DNA of 64,000 bases. It comes from Erysipelotrichales bacterium. Lineage in GTDB: Bacteria; Bacillota_I; Bacilli_A; RFN20; CAG-826. A program made the position numbers and the translations under genes. The stretch spans positions 124,001-188,000 of the forward strand of contig JAFLUZ010000001.1 in the NCBI GenBank assembly GCA_022508535.1, read 5' to 3'. Under the pieces are notes generated by a model, which worked only from the letters and a program-made list of their open reading frames with translations, did no database searches and was not told the origin of the DNA. This document shows positions 37,266-44,832 of the stretch, in pieces. Numbering within the stretch: the stretch's first letter is position 1; every line of letters starts with the position of its first letter.

Positions 37266-38975
37266 ATGGATATGATTGAAAAAAATTATCAAAGATGGTT
37301 AAATTCTCCAGTTGTTGATGAAAACACCAAAAATGAAATTAAAAGTATGAATGAAGAAGAAAAGGCAGATGCCTTTTTTAAAGATGCCGAATTTGGCACG
37401 GCAGGAATGCGTGGAATATTAGGTCCAGGTACAAATAGACTTAATATTTTTACTGTAAGAAAATCTACGATTGCCTTTGGAAAATATTTATTAGAAAAAT
37501 ATAAAAAAGATGCATGTGTTAGAGGTGTCGTTATATCGCACGACAATAGATTTATGTCGCGTGAATTTACTTTAGACACTGCTGAGACATTAAACAAAAT
37601 GGGAATCAATACTTTTATCTTTGATAGTTTAAGACCAACTCCAGAATTATCATTCGCCGTGCGTGAATTACATGCAGTTGGTGGCGTAATGATTACAGCT
37701 TCTCATAACCCTAAAGAATATAATGGCTATAAAGTTTACGACGAAAATGGTTGCCAATTAGTGCCATATCGTATTGAAAGACTTTTAGAAATTTTAGCAA
37801 CTTTACCAGATGAATTATCTTGTGTGGTAGAAGAAGCTGAAGTTAAAGGAAAAAATATTATTCTAGATAAAGAAATTGATGATAAATATGTTGATGCAGT
37901 ATTAAGCATTAGATTAAATCCTGATTTAGATAAGTCAAATTTTAAAGTTGTTTATACACCACAACATGGAACAAGCTTTATTCCTGCGATGAAGATGTTT
38001 GAAAAAGCAGGTTATAAAGATAATATTTTTCCTGTTGAAAAACAATGCACCCCTGATCCGAATTTTCCAAATACTTTATCACCAAATCCAGAAGAAAAGA
38101 GTGCGTATATTGAACCAATTAAACTTGCTAAAGATATAGATGCAGATTTAATTGTTATGACTGATCCTGATGCTGATCGCGTTGGATTGGCTTTTAAAAA
38201 TAAAGATGGAGAATATGAGCTTTTAACTGGTAATCAATCAGGTGGATTATTGATCGACTATATTTTAGGTCAAAGAAAAGAAAAAGGATTACTTTCTAAT
38301 AAAGGCGTTATGTATAACACTATTGTCACTTCAACTTTTGGAACAAAAATTGCAAAAAGCTATGGAGTTAAAACTGTTTCACTTTTAACAGGATTTAAGT
38401 TTATTGGTGATGCAGTAGAAGAGTCATTAAAAAATAATGGACCACATTATGAATTTGGCTATGAAGAATCTTATGGTTGCTTAATTGATACTTTTGCTAG
38501 AGATAAAGATGCTCAACAAGCATTACTTATGTTTGTAGAAATGGCACTTTATCATAAAAGAAATGGAAAAACACTTGATGTTGTAATGGATGAATTACAA
38601 CAAAAGTTTAATTATTATAACGATACACAATTCTCTATTTTCTTTAAAGGCGCAGAAGGTCCAAGTATGATGGATAAATTAATGGATGATTTACGTGGCG
38701 ATATAAGAGAAATAGCAGGATTTAAAGTTACAAGAGTTGAAGACTATGAAAATAGCGTGGCGAAAAACTCGAATGGAACAGAAGAATTAATTACTCTTCC
38801 AAAATCTAATGTCTTAAAGTTCTTCCTAGGTGAAGATATTACAATATCAATTCGTCCAAGTGGAACTGAACCAAAATGTAAATTCTATTATGGCGTTAAC
38901 GCTAAGAGTAAAGAAGAAGTAAAATCTTTACCTAAGAAATTGCATGATGCATTACTAGAAAAAGTAGGATTATAG
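37266..38975 (+). CDS. pgcA: Alpha-phosphoglucomutase / phosphomannomutase
   Basis: The protein has 569 residues. The catalytic serine is Ser146 in TASHNPKEYNGYKVY, the metal loop is DPDADRVG, the sugar-binding loop is GYEESYG, and the phosphate-binding loop is RPSGTEPKCKFY. It interconverts glucose 1- and 6-phosphate and feeds UDP-sugar and cell-envelope synthesis, together with the UDP-sugar pyrophosphorylase encoded at 54959. Length matches PgcA of Bacilli. Last gene of its operon, with a terminator four bases downstream. Confidence 0.93.
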   Translation: MDMIEKNYQRWLNSPVVDENTKNEIKSMNEEEKADAFFKDAEFGTAGMRGILGPGTNRLNIFTVRKSTIAFGKYLLEKYKKDACVRGVVISHDNRFMSREFTLDTAETLNKMGINTFIFDSLRPTPELSFAVRELHAVGGVMITASHNPKEYNGYKVYDENGCQLVPYRIERLLEILATLPDELSCVVEEAEVKGKNIILDKEIDDKYVDAVLSIRLNPDLDKSNFKVVYTPQHGTSFIPAMKMFEKAGYKDNIFPVEKQCTPDPNFPNTLSPNPEEKSAYIEPIKLAKDIDADLIVMTDPDADRVGLAFKNKDGEYELLTGNQSGGLLIDYILGQRKEKGLLSNKGVMYNTIVTSTFGTKIAKSYGVKTVSLLTGFKFIGDAVEESLKNNGPHYEFGYEESYGCLIDTFARDKDAQQALLMFVEMALYHKRNGKTLDVVMDELQQKFNYYNDTQFSIFFKGAEGPSMMDKLMDDLRGDIREIAGFKVTRVEDYENSVAKNSNGTEELITLPKSNVLKFFLGEDITISIRPSGTEPKCKFYYGVNAKSKEEVKSLPKKLHDALLEKVGL

Positions 38976-38978
38976 ATA

Positions 38979-39005
38979 AAAGTCGCTTTATGCGGCTTTT
39001 TTTGA
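38979..39005 (+). terminator. Rho-independent terminator after the phosphoglucomutase gene
   Basis: The stem aagtcgc/gcggctt with a five-base loop is followed by a T run. It lies directly after the stop codon and closes the operon that begins at 34009. Confidence 0.85.
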
Positions 39006-39152
39006 TGGATATCATTTGATTAATAGTAATCTCAAATTTGTCTCAATTTGAGATTTTTTTACGTTTTTAAACTTTGTCTCAACTATAAGTATAATGAAGG
39101 GACGAGAATTGTCTAGGCGTGCAAAACTCCTGCCAGAAAGGAGATGATGTCT

Positions 39153-39191
39153 ATGAGAACTAAAAAGCTCACTGATGGAATCTCTGATTAA
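39153..39191 (+). CDS. Very short leader-type reading frame upstream of a hydrophobic peptide
   Basis: ATG at 39153 follows a strong aaaggag (39137-39143) and encodes MRTKKLTDGISD before TAA. It is only 12 codons and sits 17 bases ahead of the next frame, whose ribosome site begins just after this stop. That layout is that of a leader whose translation opens or competes with the downstream start. It may not make a functional peptide. Confidence 0.4.
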   Translation: MRTKKLTDGISD

Positions 39192-39208
39192 GAAAGGAGA
39201 TTTCATTG

Positions 39209-39304
39209 GTGAGTTTACTTATCAATATTGCAAGTATAATTGTGAATTTAATAAGCATTATAACTACAATTATCGTGAACGTTAGAAATAACAGAAATCG
39301 ATAG
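39209..39304 (+). CDS. Small hydrophobic peptide, possible type I toxin
   Basis: GTG at 39209 follows agaaaggaga with good spacing. The 31-residue product is one hydrophobic helix (SLLINIASIIVNLISIITTI) ending in a basic tail with NVRNNRNR. Size, single membrane helix and charged C-terminus match type I toxins of the Fst/TxpA/holin-like kind. A TATAAT at 39090-39095 could begin its mRNA. On the other strand a TATAAT at 39402-39397 and a hairpin with T run at 39344-39308 would give a short antisense RNA to the 3' end. Toxicity is inferred. Confidence 0.55.
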   Translation: MSLLINIASIIVNLISIITTIIVNVRNNRNR

Positions 39305-39307
39305 AAA

Positions 39308-39344
39308 GAAAAAGCCGCTTAGTTCATTCCATACTTAGGCGGCT
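39308..39344 (-). terminator. Minus-strand terminator beyond the small peptide gene
   Basis: Arms agccgc (39313-39318) and gcggct (39339-39344), extended by weaker inner pairs, are followed on the minus strand by a T-rich tract (tttttcttt). It could end the transcript of the HAD phosphatase gene or a short antisense RNA that begins near 39390. On the plus strand there is no T run. Confidence 0.6.
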
Positions 39345-39441
39345 AACTAGAAGTAGGAGTTAGTCACTAGATGGATCTAGGACCTTCCTTATTTATATTA
39401 TATAACAATTTAAAATAAATTTGTAATATTTTTAACAATAT

Positions 39442-40248
39442 TTATTTTATTATTTGTTTCAATACATAAACAATTCCATCATGATTGTTATCAAATTCAC
39501 TAATGATTTTTGCGTGTTTTTTTGTATCATCATCTGCATTTTGCATTGCAACTGAAATTCCAGAAAGATTAAACATTTCTATATCATTTTGAGCATCTCC
39601 AAAAGCAATAATGTTTTGTGTTGGAATATTAAATAATTTTGCTATATATTCAAGTCCAGATGCTTTAGAAACATAATTGAAATAAATTTCTGAATATGAA
39701 TTATAAACCCCACCCCAAAATCTTAAACTTAAATCTTTATGTTTTTTAATAGCGTTTCTAATTTCATCATTATAATCAGTAGAAATGCTTCTTATAATCA
39801 TTGTCATTGGATTTTCATCTAAGTTTTGATGAAGATCTCCTTTAATGAGTTCCATGTCATCTAACCAGAAGAATTCACCAAGTATTTCATCATCTTGCAC
39901 TAGCCACAATTTTTCATTTGTTTCACACATTACATTATCAATATATTTATCTTTTAAATCTGAATAAATTTCTTTTACTATTTCTTTTGGAAAAGAAAAA
40001 CATATTTCTTTAAAATCAGGAGAATTTGGCACGATAATATTTGCCCCATTATAACAAACAATAGGAGAAGTAAGCTCTAATTCATCATAATACTTTTTAA
40101 TTGCACGGATTGGTCTTCCAGAAGCAATAACAATAATATGTCCATCTTTTTGGAGCTTTTTTAAATATTCTTTCGTTTTTGGACAAATCTCTTTTTTATC
40201 ATTTAAAAGAGTGCCATCCATGTCAAGTGCAATTAGATACTTATTCAT
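39442..40248 (-). CDS. Cof-type HAD-superfamily sugar-phosphatase-like hydrolase
   Basis: The protein has 268 residues from the ATG at 40248, which has a gaaaggaaa site; the in-frame ATG at 40281 does not. LIALDMDGTLLNDKKEI is HAD motif I with the nucleophile Asp, VIASGRPIR is motif II, and IIAFGDAQNDIEMF near the end is motif IV. The Cof-type cap lies between. Family members dephosphorylate sugar phosphates, FMN or similar small molecules. Single gene on its strand, in front of the convergent terminator region. Confidence 0.9.
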   Translation of the reverse strand: MNKYLIALDMDGTLLNDKKEICPKTKEYLKKLQKDGHIIVIASGRPIRAIKKYYDELELTSPIVCYNGANIIVPNSPDFKEICFSFPKEIVKEIYSDLKDKYIDNVMCETNEKLWLVQDDEILGEFFWLDDMELIKGDLHQNLDENPMTMIIRSISTDYNDEIRNAIKKHKDLSLRFWGGVYNSYSEIYFNYVSKASGLEYIAKLFNIPTQNIIAFGDAQNDIEMFNLSGISVAMQNADDDTKKHAKIISEFDNNHDGIVYVLKQIIK

Positions 40249-40300
40249 ATTTTTCCTTTCTATTTTTTTACATATAATCATAAATTTTATTGGTGATTAT

Positions 40301-40570
40301 ATGTTTATTTATCGAGCCTTTGTATTTGTGGTTGGATTAATTTTAGCCACAACAGGCATGATTTTATTTGTTATATATTTAGCATTATTAAATTATGGAT
40401 TCACTTTTGGCGAATTCATTATTTATCTTTTAAAAACTAAATCTTTTTATTTATTACCTATAGGTATTTTTTTAATGATTTTTAGCTTGTATTTTTCTAA
40501 GTTTTGGAAATGGCTACAAAATTTTAAAGAAGACCGACCGCATCATGGACGCGTTTCAAAGTGGCATTAG
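40301..40570 (+). CDS. Small two-helix membrane protein of unknown function
   Basis: The protein has 89 residues from the ATG at 40301 with a tggtgat site. A longer in-frame start at 40211 would lie across the HAD gene start. Two hydrophobic helices (about 5-28 and 44-62) are followed by a basic C-terminus. Its last 47 bases overlap the end of trpS on the other strand. Confidence 0.6.
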   Translation: MFIYRAFVFVVGLILATTGMILFVIYLALLNYGFTFGEFIIYLLKTKSFYLLPIGIFLMIFSLYFSKFWKWLQNFKEDRPHHGRVSKWH

Positions 40571-41501
40571 AAATTTCACGTGCTCTTTTTGCACCTTTTT
40601 CTAATACTTCATCAACGTAACCAGAATTCAAATATTCAAAATATCTTTTTTGGAATGGTTCAATTTCCGCAATTACAGCATCGGCGACTGCACGTTTAAA
40701 TGTACCATAATTTGCACCTTCAAATTCTTTTTCGGCATCTTCAATGCTTATTCCCTTAAGAGATGCATAAATTGTAAGTAAATTAGAGATACCAGGTTTA
40801 TTTTCACGATCAAACTTGACAATTGCTTCACTATCTGTGACCGCAGACATAATCTTTTTTCTCATTACATTAATATCATCTTTTAAGAAAATATCACCTT
40901 TTGGATCCGATTTAGACATTTTCTTTGTTGGATCAGATAAAGACATAATTCTTGCTCCAACTTTAGTAACGACAGCCTTTGGCATAATTAAAATATCGCC
41001 ATAACGATTGTTAAAGCGTTTTACTAAATCGCGAGTTAATTCCACGTGTTGAATTTGATCATCGCCAACTGGAACGATAGTTGCGTCATAAAGTACGATA
41101 TCTGAAGCCATTAAAACAGGATATGCAAATAAACCTAAGCCAATTTTTTCTTTATTTAGTTTTTGACTTTTGTCTTTGAATTGTGTCATACGGGATAATT
41201 CACCCATATATAGATAGTTTTGCATAATGGCATTTAATTCAGCGTGAGCGGAAACATGCGATTGAAGAAAAATATTACATTTATTTGGATCAAGTCCTGC
41301 GGCGAGGTAGAAAGCAGCGATGTCTCTACTATTTGTACGTAATGTTTCAGGTTCAATTGGAAGTGTAAGAGCGTGTAAATCCGCAATAAAGATAAAGCAT
41401 TCTCCTTGCTCTTGGAAAGCTTTGAAATTCTTTAATGCTCCAATATAATTACCTAAAGTTAATTGTCCTGTTGGTTTAATTCCGCTTAATATACGTTCCA
41501 T
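40524..41501 (-). CDS. trpS: Tryptophanyl-tRNA synthetase
   Basis: The protein has 325 residues, the usual bacterial length. The class I signature appears as GNYIGALKNF (HIGH-like) and DPTKKMSKSDPKG (KMSKS). GIKPTGQLTLG is the usual TrpRS N-terminus. It charges tRNA-Trp. The ATG at 41501 has a perfect aggagg seven bases upstream. No T-box leader is visible in the 138 bases ahead. Confidence 0.96.
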   Translation of the reverse strand: MERILSGIKPTGQLTLGNYIGALKNFKAFQEQGECFIFIADLHALTLPIEPETLRTNSRDIAAFYLAAGLDPNKCNIFLQSHVSAHAELNAIMQNYLYMGELSRMTQFKDKSQKLNKEKIGLGLFAYPVLMASDIVLYDATIVPVGDDQIQHVELTRDLVKRFNNRYGDILIMPKAVVTKVGARIMSLSDPTKKMSKSDPKGDIFLKDDINVMRKKIMSAVTDSEAIVKFDRENKPGISNLLTIYASLKGISIEDAEKEFEGANYGTFKRAVADAVIAEIEPFQKRYFEYLNSGYVDEVLEKGAKRAREISNATLKRVHDAVGLL

Positions 41502-41556
41502 AATGAACCTCCTATATTACCTTTTGATTATATTCTAACAACATAATAAAGTCAAT

Positions 41557-41573
41557 TTTACCTATAAGGTAAA
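41557..41573. promoter_or_regulatory. Palindrome between trpS and spx, possible operator
   Basis: TTTACCT and AGGTAAA flank ATA in the divergent intergenic region. A related TACC word lies nearer the trpS start. A protein binding here could act on either gene; no regulator is assigned. Confidence 0.35.
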
Positions 41574-41639
41574 TTATAAAAAAATAGTTGTTTATTTTGT
41601 TAACTATATTTAAAATTATGAATAGAGAGAAGTGATAAA

Positions 41640-42074
41640 ATGATTAAAATTTATACATCACCAAGTTGTTCATCATGCCGAAAAGTAAAAAAATGGTTTG
41701 AAGAACAAAAAATTGACTATGTAGAACGTAGCATTTTTTCGCCATCTCTTAATGAAAAAGATATTTACGAAATTTTAGAAAAATCGGAAAATGGCACGGA
41801 AGATATTATCTCATTAAAATCAAAAGTTGTTAAAGAAAATAAAATTGATTTAGATAAACTAAGCACTAGCCAAATTGTTAGATTTATTTTAGATAATCCT
41901 AGTGTATTAAAAAGGCCTATTATCGTCGATGATTCAAAGATTCAAATAGGCTATAATTCGGAAGAGATAAGAGTATTTATTCCAGAAGAAGTTCGTCGTT
42001 TAGCTCGCCTTGCCTGTGCAAGAGATTTGTGTAAAAAATATGATGATTGCGAGCATAAAAAAGATTATGAATAG
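41640..42074 (+). CDS. spx: Spx/ArsC-family redox transcription regulator
   Basis: The protein has 144 residues. It starts IYTSPSCSSCRKVKKW, with the CXXC redox pair at Cys10 and Cys13. The middle (GTEDIISLKSKV) and RPIIVDDSKIQIGYNSEEI closely follow Bacillus Spx. Spx binds the alpha subunit of RNA polymerase under thiol stress. The C-terminus is longer by about 12 residues and holds extra Cys residues (LACARDLCKKYDDC), which is unusual and might bind metal. Confidence 0.9.
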   Translation: MIKIYTSPSCSSCRKVKKWFEEQKIDYVERSIFSPSLNEKDIYEILEKSENGTEDIISLKSKVVKENKIDLDKLSTSQIVRFILDNPSVLKRPIIVDDSKIQIGYNSEEIRVFIPEEVRRLARLACARDLCKKYDDCEHKKDYE

Positions 42075-42096
42075 TTAAATGCTATTCATTTTTTTA
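42067..42096. terminator. Terminator shared by the spx and CYTH genes
   Basis: The stem tgaatag/ctattca is followed by a T run on the plus strand. It overlaps both convergent stop codons. Confidence 0.7.
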
Positions 42097-42672
42097 TTTT
42101 AAAATTTCGTTCATTGCACGGCGATGTTTAGAAACATGATTTAATTCATGGAATTCGACTTGTGCTTCCTCTAAGAACTGTTTCATTTTACTAATAGCGT
42201 GTTGCATGGAGTCGCTTTCCATTTCAATTTCATAGTCGATTTTGTCGCCATACTTATTTTTATCAATACAAAGTAATCCATCTTCGTAATCTATTTCGAT
42301 ACGATAGGTGTTTAAACTACAAATAATATGAATTTGATCAATATCAAAACCTAAAACCTTTAAAAAATCAAATGTAGGGTTTGGTTCGTTGATATCATTA
42401 GATATATCTTTAAATTGTTTAGGAGTAAGTGGTGTACTTTTTTCAAGTAATCCTTCAGATAAAGGCGCTTTTAAAGTTAATTCGTAAGAATGATCAATTT
42501 CTCTTATTCTCAAGGCAAGACCATATTTACTCAATTTAAAATCTTTTGTGTCTAAGTAATAATTTGTTTGATCCATTACGCGAGGGTGCTTTCTAATTAA
42601 GTGAATTGCAATTTTATTGTACTCATCTTCTGTGAGAAGCATCTTGGCTTCAATTTCCATATCGTTTGACAT
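42094..42672 (-). CDS. CYTH-domain protein (triphosphate-tunnel phosphatase-like)
   Basis: The protein has 192 residues. The start holds the family motif EIEAKMLL (ExExK type), with LALRIREI, ELTLKAP and later YEIEMES, which line the triphosphate-binding tunnel. Bacillus YjbK is the closest well-known layout. Family members hydrolyse inorganic triphosphate or nucleotide triphosphates. It is divergently placed 69 bases from nadK, and in Bacillus yjbK is also close to an NAD kinase gene. Confidence 0.87.
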   Translation of the reverse strand: MSNDMEIEAKMLLTEDEYNKIAIHLIRKHPRVMDQTNYYLDTKDFKLSKYGLALRIREIDHSYELTLKAPLSEGLLEKSTPLTPKQFKDISNDINEPNPTFDFLKVLGFDIDQIHIICSLNTYRIEIDYEDGLLCIDKNKYGDKIDYEIEMESDSMQHAISKMKQFLEEAQVEFHELNHVSKHRRAMNEILK

Positions 42673-42741
42673 AAAATCATCTCCTAAATTTCTTATAATT
42701 ATGATACAATATTTTTGGTAAATAATGAAGAGGTGAAAACT

Positions 42742-43539
42742 ATGAATTATAGTATTTGTTATAAGAAAGAAACTATTACAGATATGTATATTGATAGTTT
42801 AAAGAAAAAACTTTCAAAAAGTGGTTTTGTCTATGATGAAGATAATCCTAATTATGTTTTCTTTTTAGGTGGAGATGGAACATTTTTACGAGCTGTTCAC
42901 AAATACATTGATAAAATTGAAACTATTAAATTTGTTGGTTTAAACGCAGGAACACTAGGATTCTTTTTAGACTATTCCACCAATGATATTGATGATTTAA
43001 TTAGTGATATTTTAAATAATAATATTAATGCGATTAGTTATCCTTTGCTTCGTGCAGATATTATTTCAAGAAAAGAAGTCAAAACCATTTATGCTGTTAA
43101 TGAAATACGTGTAGAAAATCCTTTTAGATCTTTAGTATGTGATGTTTCTATTGAAGATCATAAACTTGAGACTTTTGCCGGTAATGGTTTAGTTGTAGCT
43201 TCATCTTTAGGAAGTTCGGCTTATAATAAATCTTTAGGTGGTGCAATTATTGAACATAATCTTCCGCTTCTTGAAATTACAGAAATTGCTGCTATTCAAA
43301 ATAATGCGTATCGTTCTCTTGCCTCTAGTTTAATAATTGGTGGGGATAAAAAGATTTCCTTGAAAGGAAAATTCTCTGATATTGTTATTGGTTATGACCA
43401 TGAATTTTTAAAAGAAGACAAGAAAATTAATGAAGTAAGAATAGTATTATCTAATAAACACGTCAATTTAATGAGAAAAGTTGACCATAATTATATTGAT
43501 GTGTTAAGAAAAGCATTTATTATCGATAAGGAGATGTAG
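42742..43539 (+). CDS. nadK: NAD kinase
   Basis: The protein has 265 residues from the ATG at 42742, with a gaagaggtg site. FLGGDGTFLRAVHKY is the GGDG motif, GLNAGTLGFF follows, and VVASSLGSSAYNKSLGG is the second substrate loop. It makes NADP from NAD. Length is typical of Gram-positive enzymes. Confidence 0.95.
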   Translation: MNYSICYKKETITDMYIDSLKKKLSKSGFVYDEDNPNYVFFLGGDGTFLRAVHKYIDKIETIKFVGLNAGTLGFFLDYSTNDIDDLISDILNNNINAISYPLLRADIISRKEVKTIYAVNEIRVENPFRSLVCDVSIEDHKLETFAGNGLVVASSLGSSAYNKSLGGAIIEHNLPLLEITEIAAIQNNAYRSLASSLIIGGDKKISLKGKFSDIVIGYDHEFLKEDKKINEVRIVLSNKHVNLMRKVDHNYIDVLRKAFIIDKEM

Positions 43540-43543
43540 TTTT

Positions 43544-43909
43544 ATGTTTTTAGAAAGCGAATTTGCAAATTTTTTCAAAAATTATGGATTTTATATTGCG
43601 TTGGCACTTGTAATTTTAATCGCCGTAATCGCGACATTTTTACTTGTTAGAAATTATAAGAAACGTAAAAATGGAAAAAACACATTAGTAGGATTATTAA
43701 ATGATATTATTGAAGCTTTAGGTGGAAAAGAAAACATTAATAGCATGGAGGCTAAGATGTCTCGTCTTAATGTATCACTTATTTCTGATAATATTGATAT
43801 TGAAAAACTTAAAGCAATTGGAATTGAGCGAGTTATCAAAATGTCTAATAAGATTACCTTATTAGTAGGGAACTCCGCATCTGAAATTGCAAACGAATTT
43901 AATAAATAA
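43544..43909 (+). CDS. Membrane-anchored PTS EIIB-like domain lacking the phospho-cysteine
   Basis: The protein has 121 residues. One membrane helix (about 15-36) and a basic linker precede a glucose-type EIIB fold: LGGKENINSMEAKMSRLNVSL, then the ALKxIGIERVIKM-like strand and TLLVGNSASEIANEF. In active EIIB domains the motif reads DACxTRLR; here Lys replaces the phosphorylated Cys. So it cannot carry phosphate and probably has a binding or regulatory role. It starts four bases after nadK. Similar orphan proteins occur in Bacilli, but their function is not known to me. Confidence 0.8.
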   Translation: MFLESEFANFFKNYGFYIALALVILIAVIATFLLVRNYKKRKNGKNTLVGLLNDIIEALGGKENINSMEAKMSRLNVSLISDNIDIEKLKAIGIERVIKMSNKITLLVGNSASEIANEFNK

Positions 43910-43934
43910 ATGGCAAAATCACTGCCATTTTTTT
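43908..43934. terminator. Terminator after the EIIB-like gene
   Basis: aaatggca/tgccattt with a seven-base loop is followed by a T run. It lies between convergent genes and overlaps their ends, so it may serve both. Confidence 0.8.
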
Positions 43935-44244
43935 ATTTGGTATAAGTTGAATAATAAGGATTGCTATTTATAGGTGTTGTAGTTTTATAATACATATTAT
44001 TCGTTGTTTGATAAGTTGTTTGATATGGATATGGTTGATTTGTAGTGTAATATGGAACAGCGGGTGCTACATAATATGGTACTGGTTGATAATACATTGG
44101 ACCTTGTTGATAGTTGTTATTATTGTTATAGGTTGGTCGCCCCGGATAAGGAAGTAGACCTCCAATTAATAACCCTCCTGCAAAAGGAAGAAGCGGGCCA
44201 CCAAAGAAACGATATTCTGGTTCACTATTATAAAAACGATTCAT
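43933..44244 (-). CDS. Tyr/Asn/Pro-rich small protein, coat-like
   Basis: The protein has 103 residues. A short hydrophobic glycine stretch (FAGGLLIGGLLPYPG) is followed by a low-complexity Tyr, Pro, Thr and Asn-rich tail (YQPVPYYVAPAVPYY). The ribosome site aggaggt is perfect. Composition resembles spore-coat or surface-layer proteins of Bacilli, and other coat-like genes are in the window, but no specific family was recognised. Confidence 0.6.
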   Translation of the reverse strand: MNRFYNSEPEYRFFGGPLLPFAGGLLIGGLLPYPGRPTYNNNNNYQQGPMYYQPVPYYVAPAVPYYTTNQPYPYQTTYQTTNNMYYKTTTPINSNPYYSTYTK

Positions 44245-44294
44245 AAAAAAACCTCCTAATCTAATTTATGCACTAGGAGATTTTAAAAATTGGG

Positions 44295-44831
44295 CTATAA
44301 ACACTTTTTTAATTCTTCAACAGGAAGTCCCATGACATTGTAGTAACTTCCTTCGATCTTTTTAATTAATGGAAATTCTTTATCTTGAATTCCATACGCT
44401 CCTGCTTTATCAAAAGGAGAGCCAGTTTGAACATATGCTTTTATTAACTCATCTGAAAGAGTATTAAAGTGAACTTTTGTTAACACGGATTTAGTAATAC
44501 ATTTATCCTTAGATAAAATAGTAAATCCTGTTATTACATCATGCTCATCGCCAGATAATTCTTTGAGCATTTTAAATGCATCATCACTATCTTTTGGTTT
44601 ACCTAAAATCTTATTTTTATGAATAACAATAGTATCTGCAGCAATTACTATATCTTCTGGATGTCTTTTAAAAATTTCTTCTGCCTTAGCCTTTGATAAA
44701 GTAGCACTTAAGTTATATGGCTCATCTTTAATTAAACTTTCATCGACATTAGAAACTTCAATTATAAAATCATCAATTAATAACTTTAGTAATTCCTGCC
44801 TTCTTGGAGATTTTGAAGCTAAAATATACAT
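44295..44831 (-). CDS. maf: Maf-family nucleoside triphosphate pyrophosphatase
   Basis: The protein has 178 residues. ILASKSPRRQELLKLL is the Maf signature, with IAADTIVIHKNKILGKP and FDKAGAYGIQDK as later substrate-binding motifs. It hydrolyses non-canonical or selected nucleotides such as dTTP and UTP to monophosphates. It begins just after RNase J on the same strand. Confidence 0.93.
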   Translation of the reverse strand: MYILASKSPRRQELLKLLIDDFIIEVSNVDESLIKDEPYNLSATLSKAKAEEIFKRHPEDIVIAADTIVIHKNKILGKPKDSDDAFKMLKELSGDEHDVITGFTILSKDKCITKSVLTKVHFNTLSDELIKAYVQTGSPFDKAGAYGIQDKEFPLIKKIEGSYYNVMGLPVEELKKCL

Positions 44832-44832
44832 A

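Noticed and set aside
41502-41639. T-box leader ahead of trpS
   Set aside because: The spacer is too short and lacks the T-box sequence and specifier stem.
44253-44279. Hairpin ctccta/taggag covering the ribosome site of the Tyr-rich protein
   Set aside because: Only six pairs with a 15-base loop; any ribosome site can pair with a chance CTCC word.
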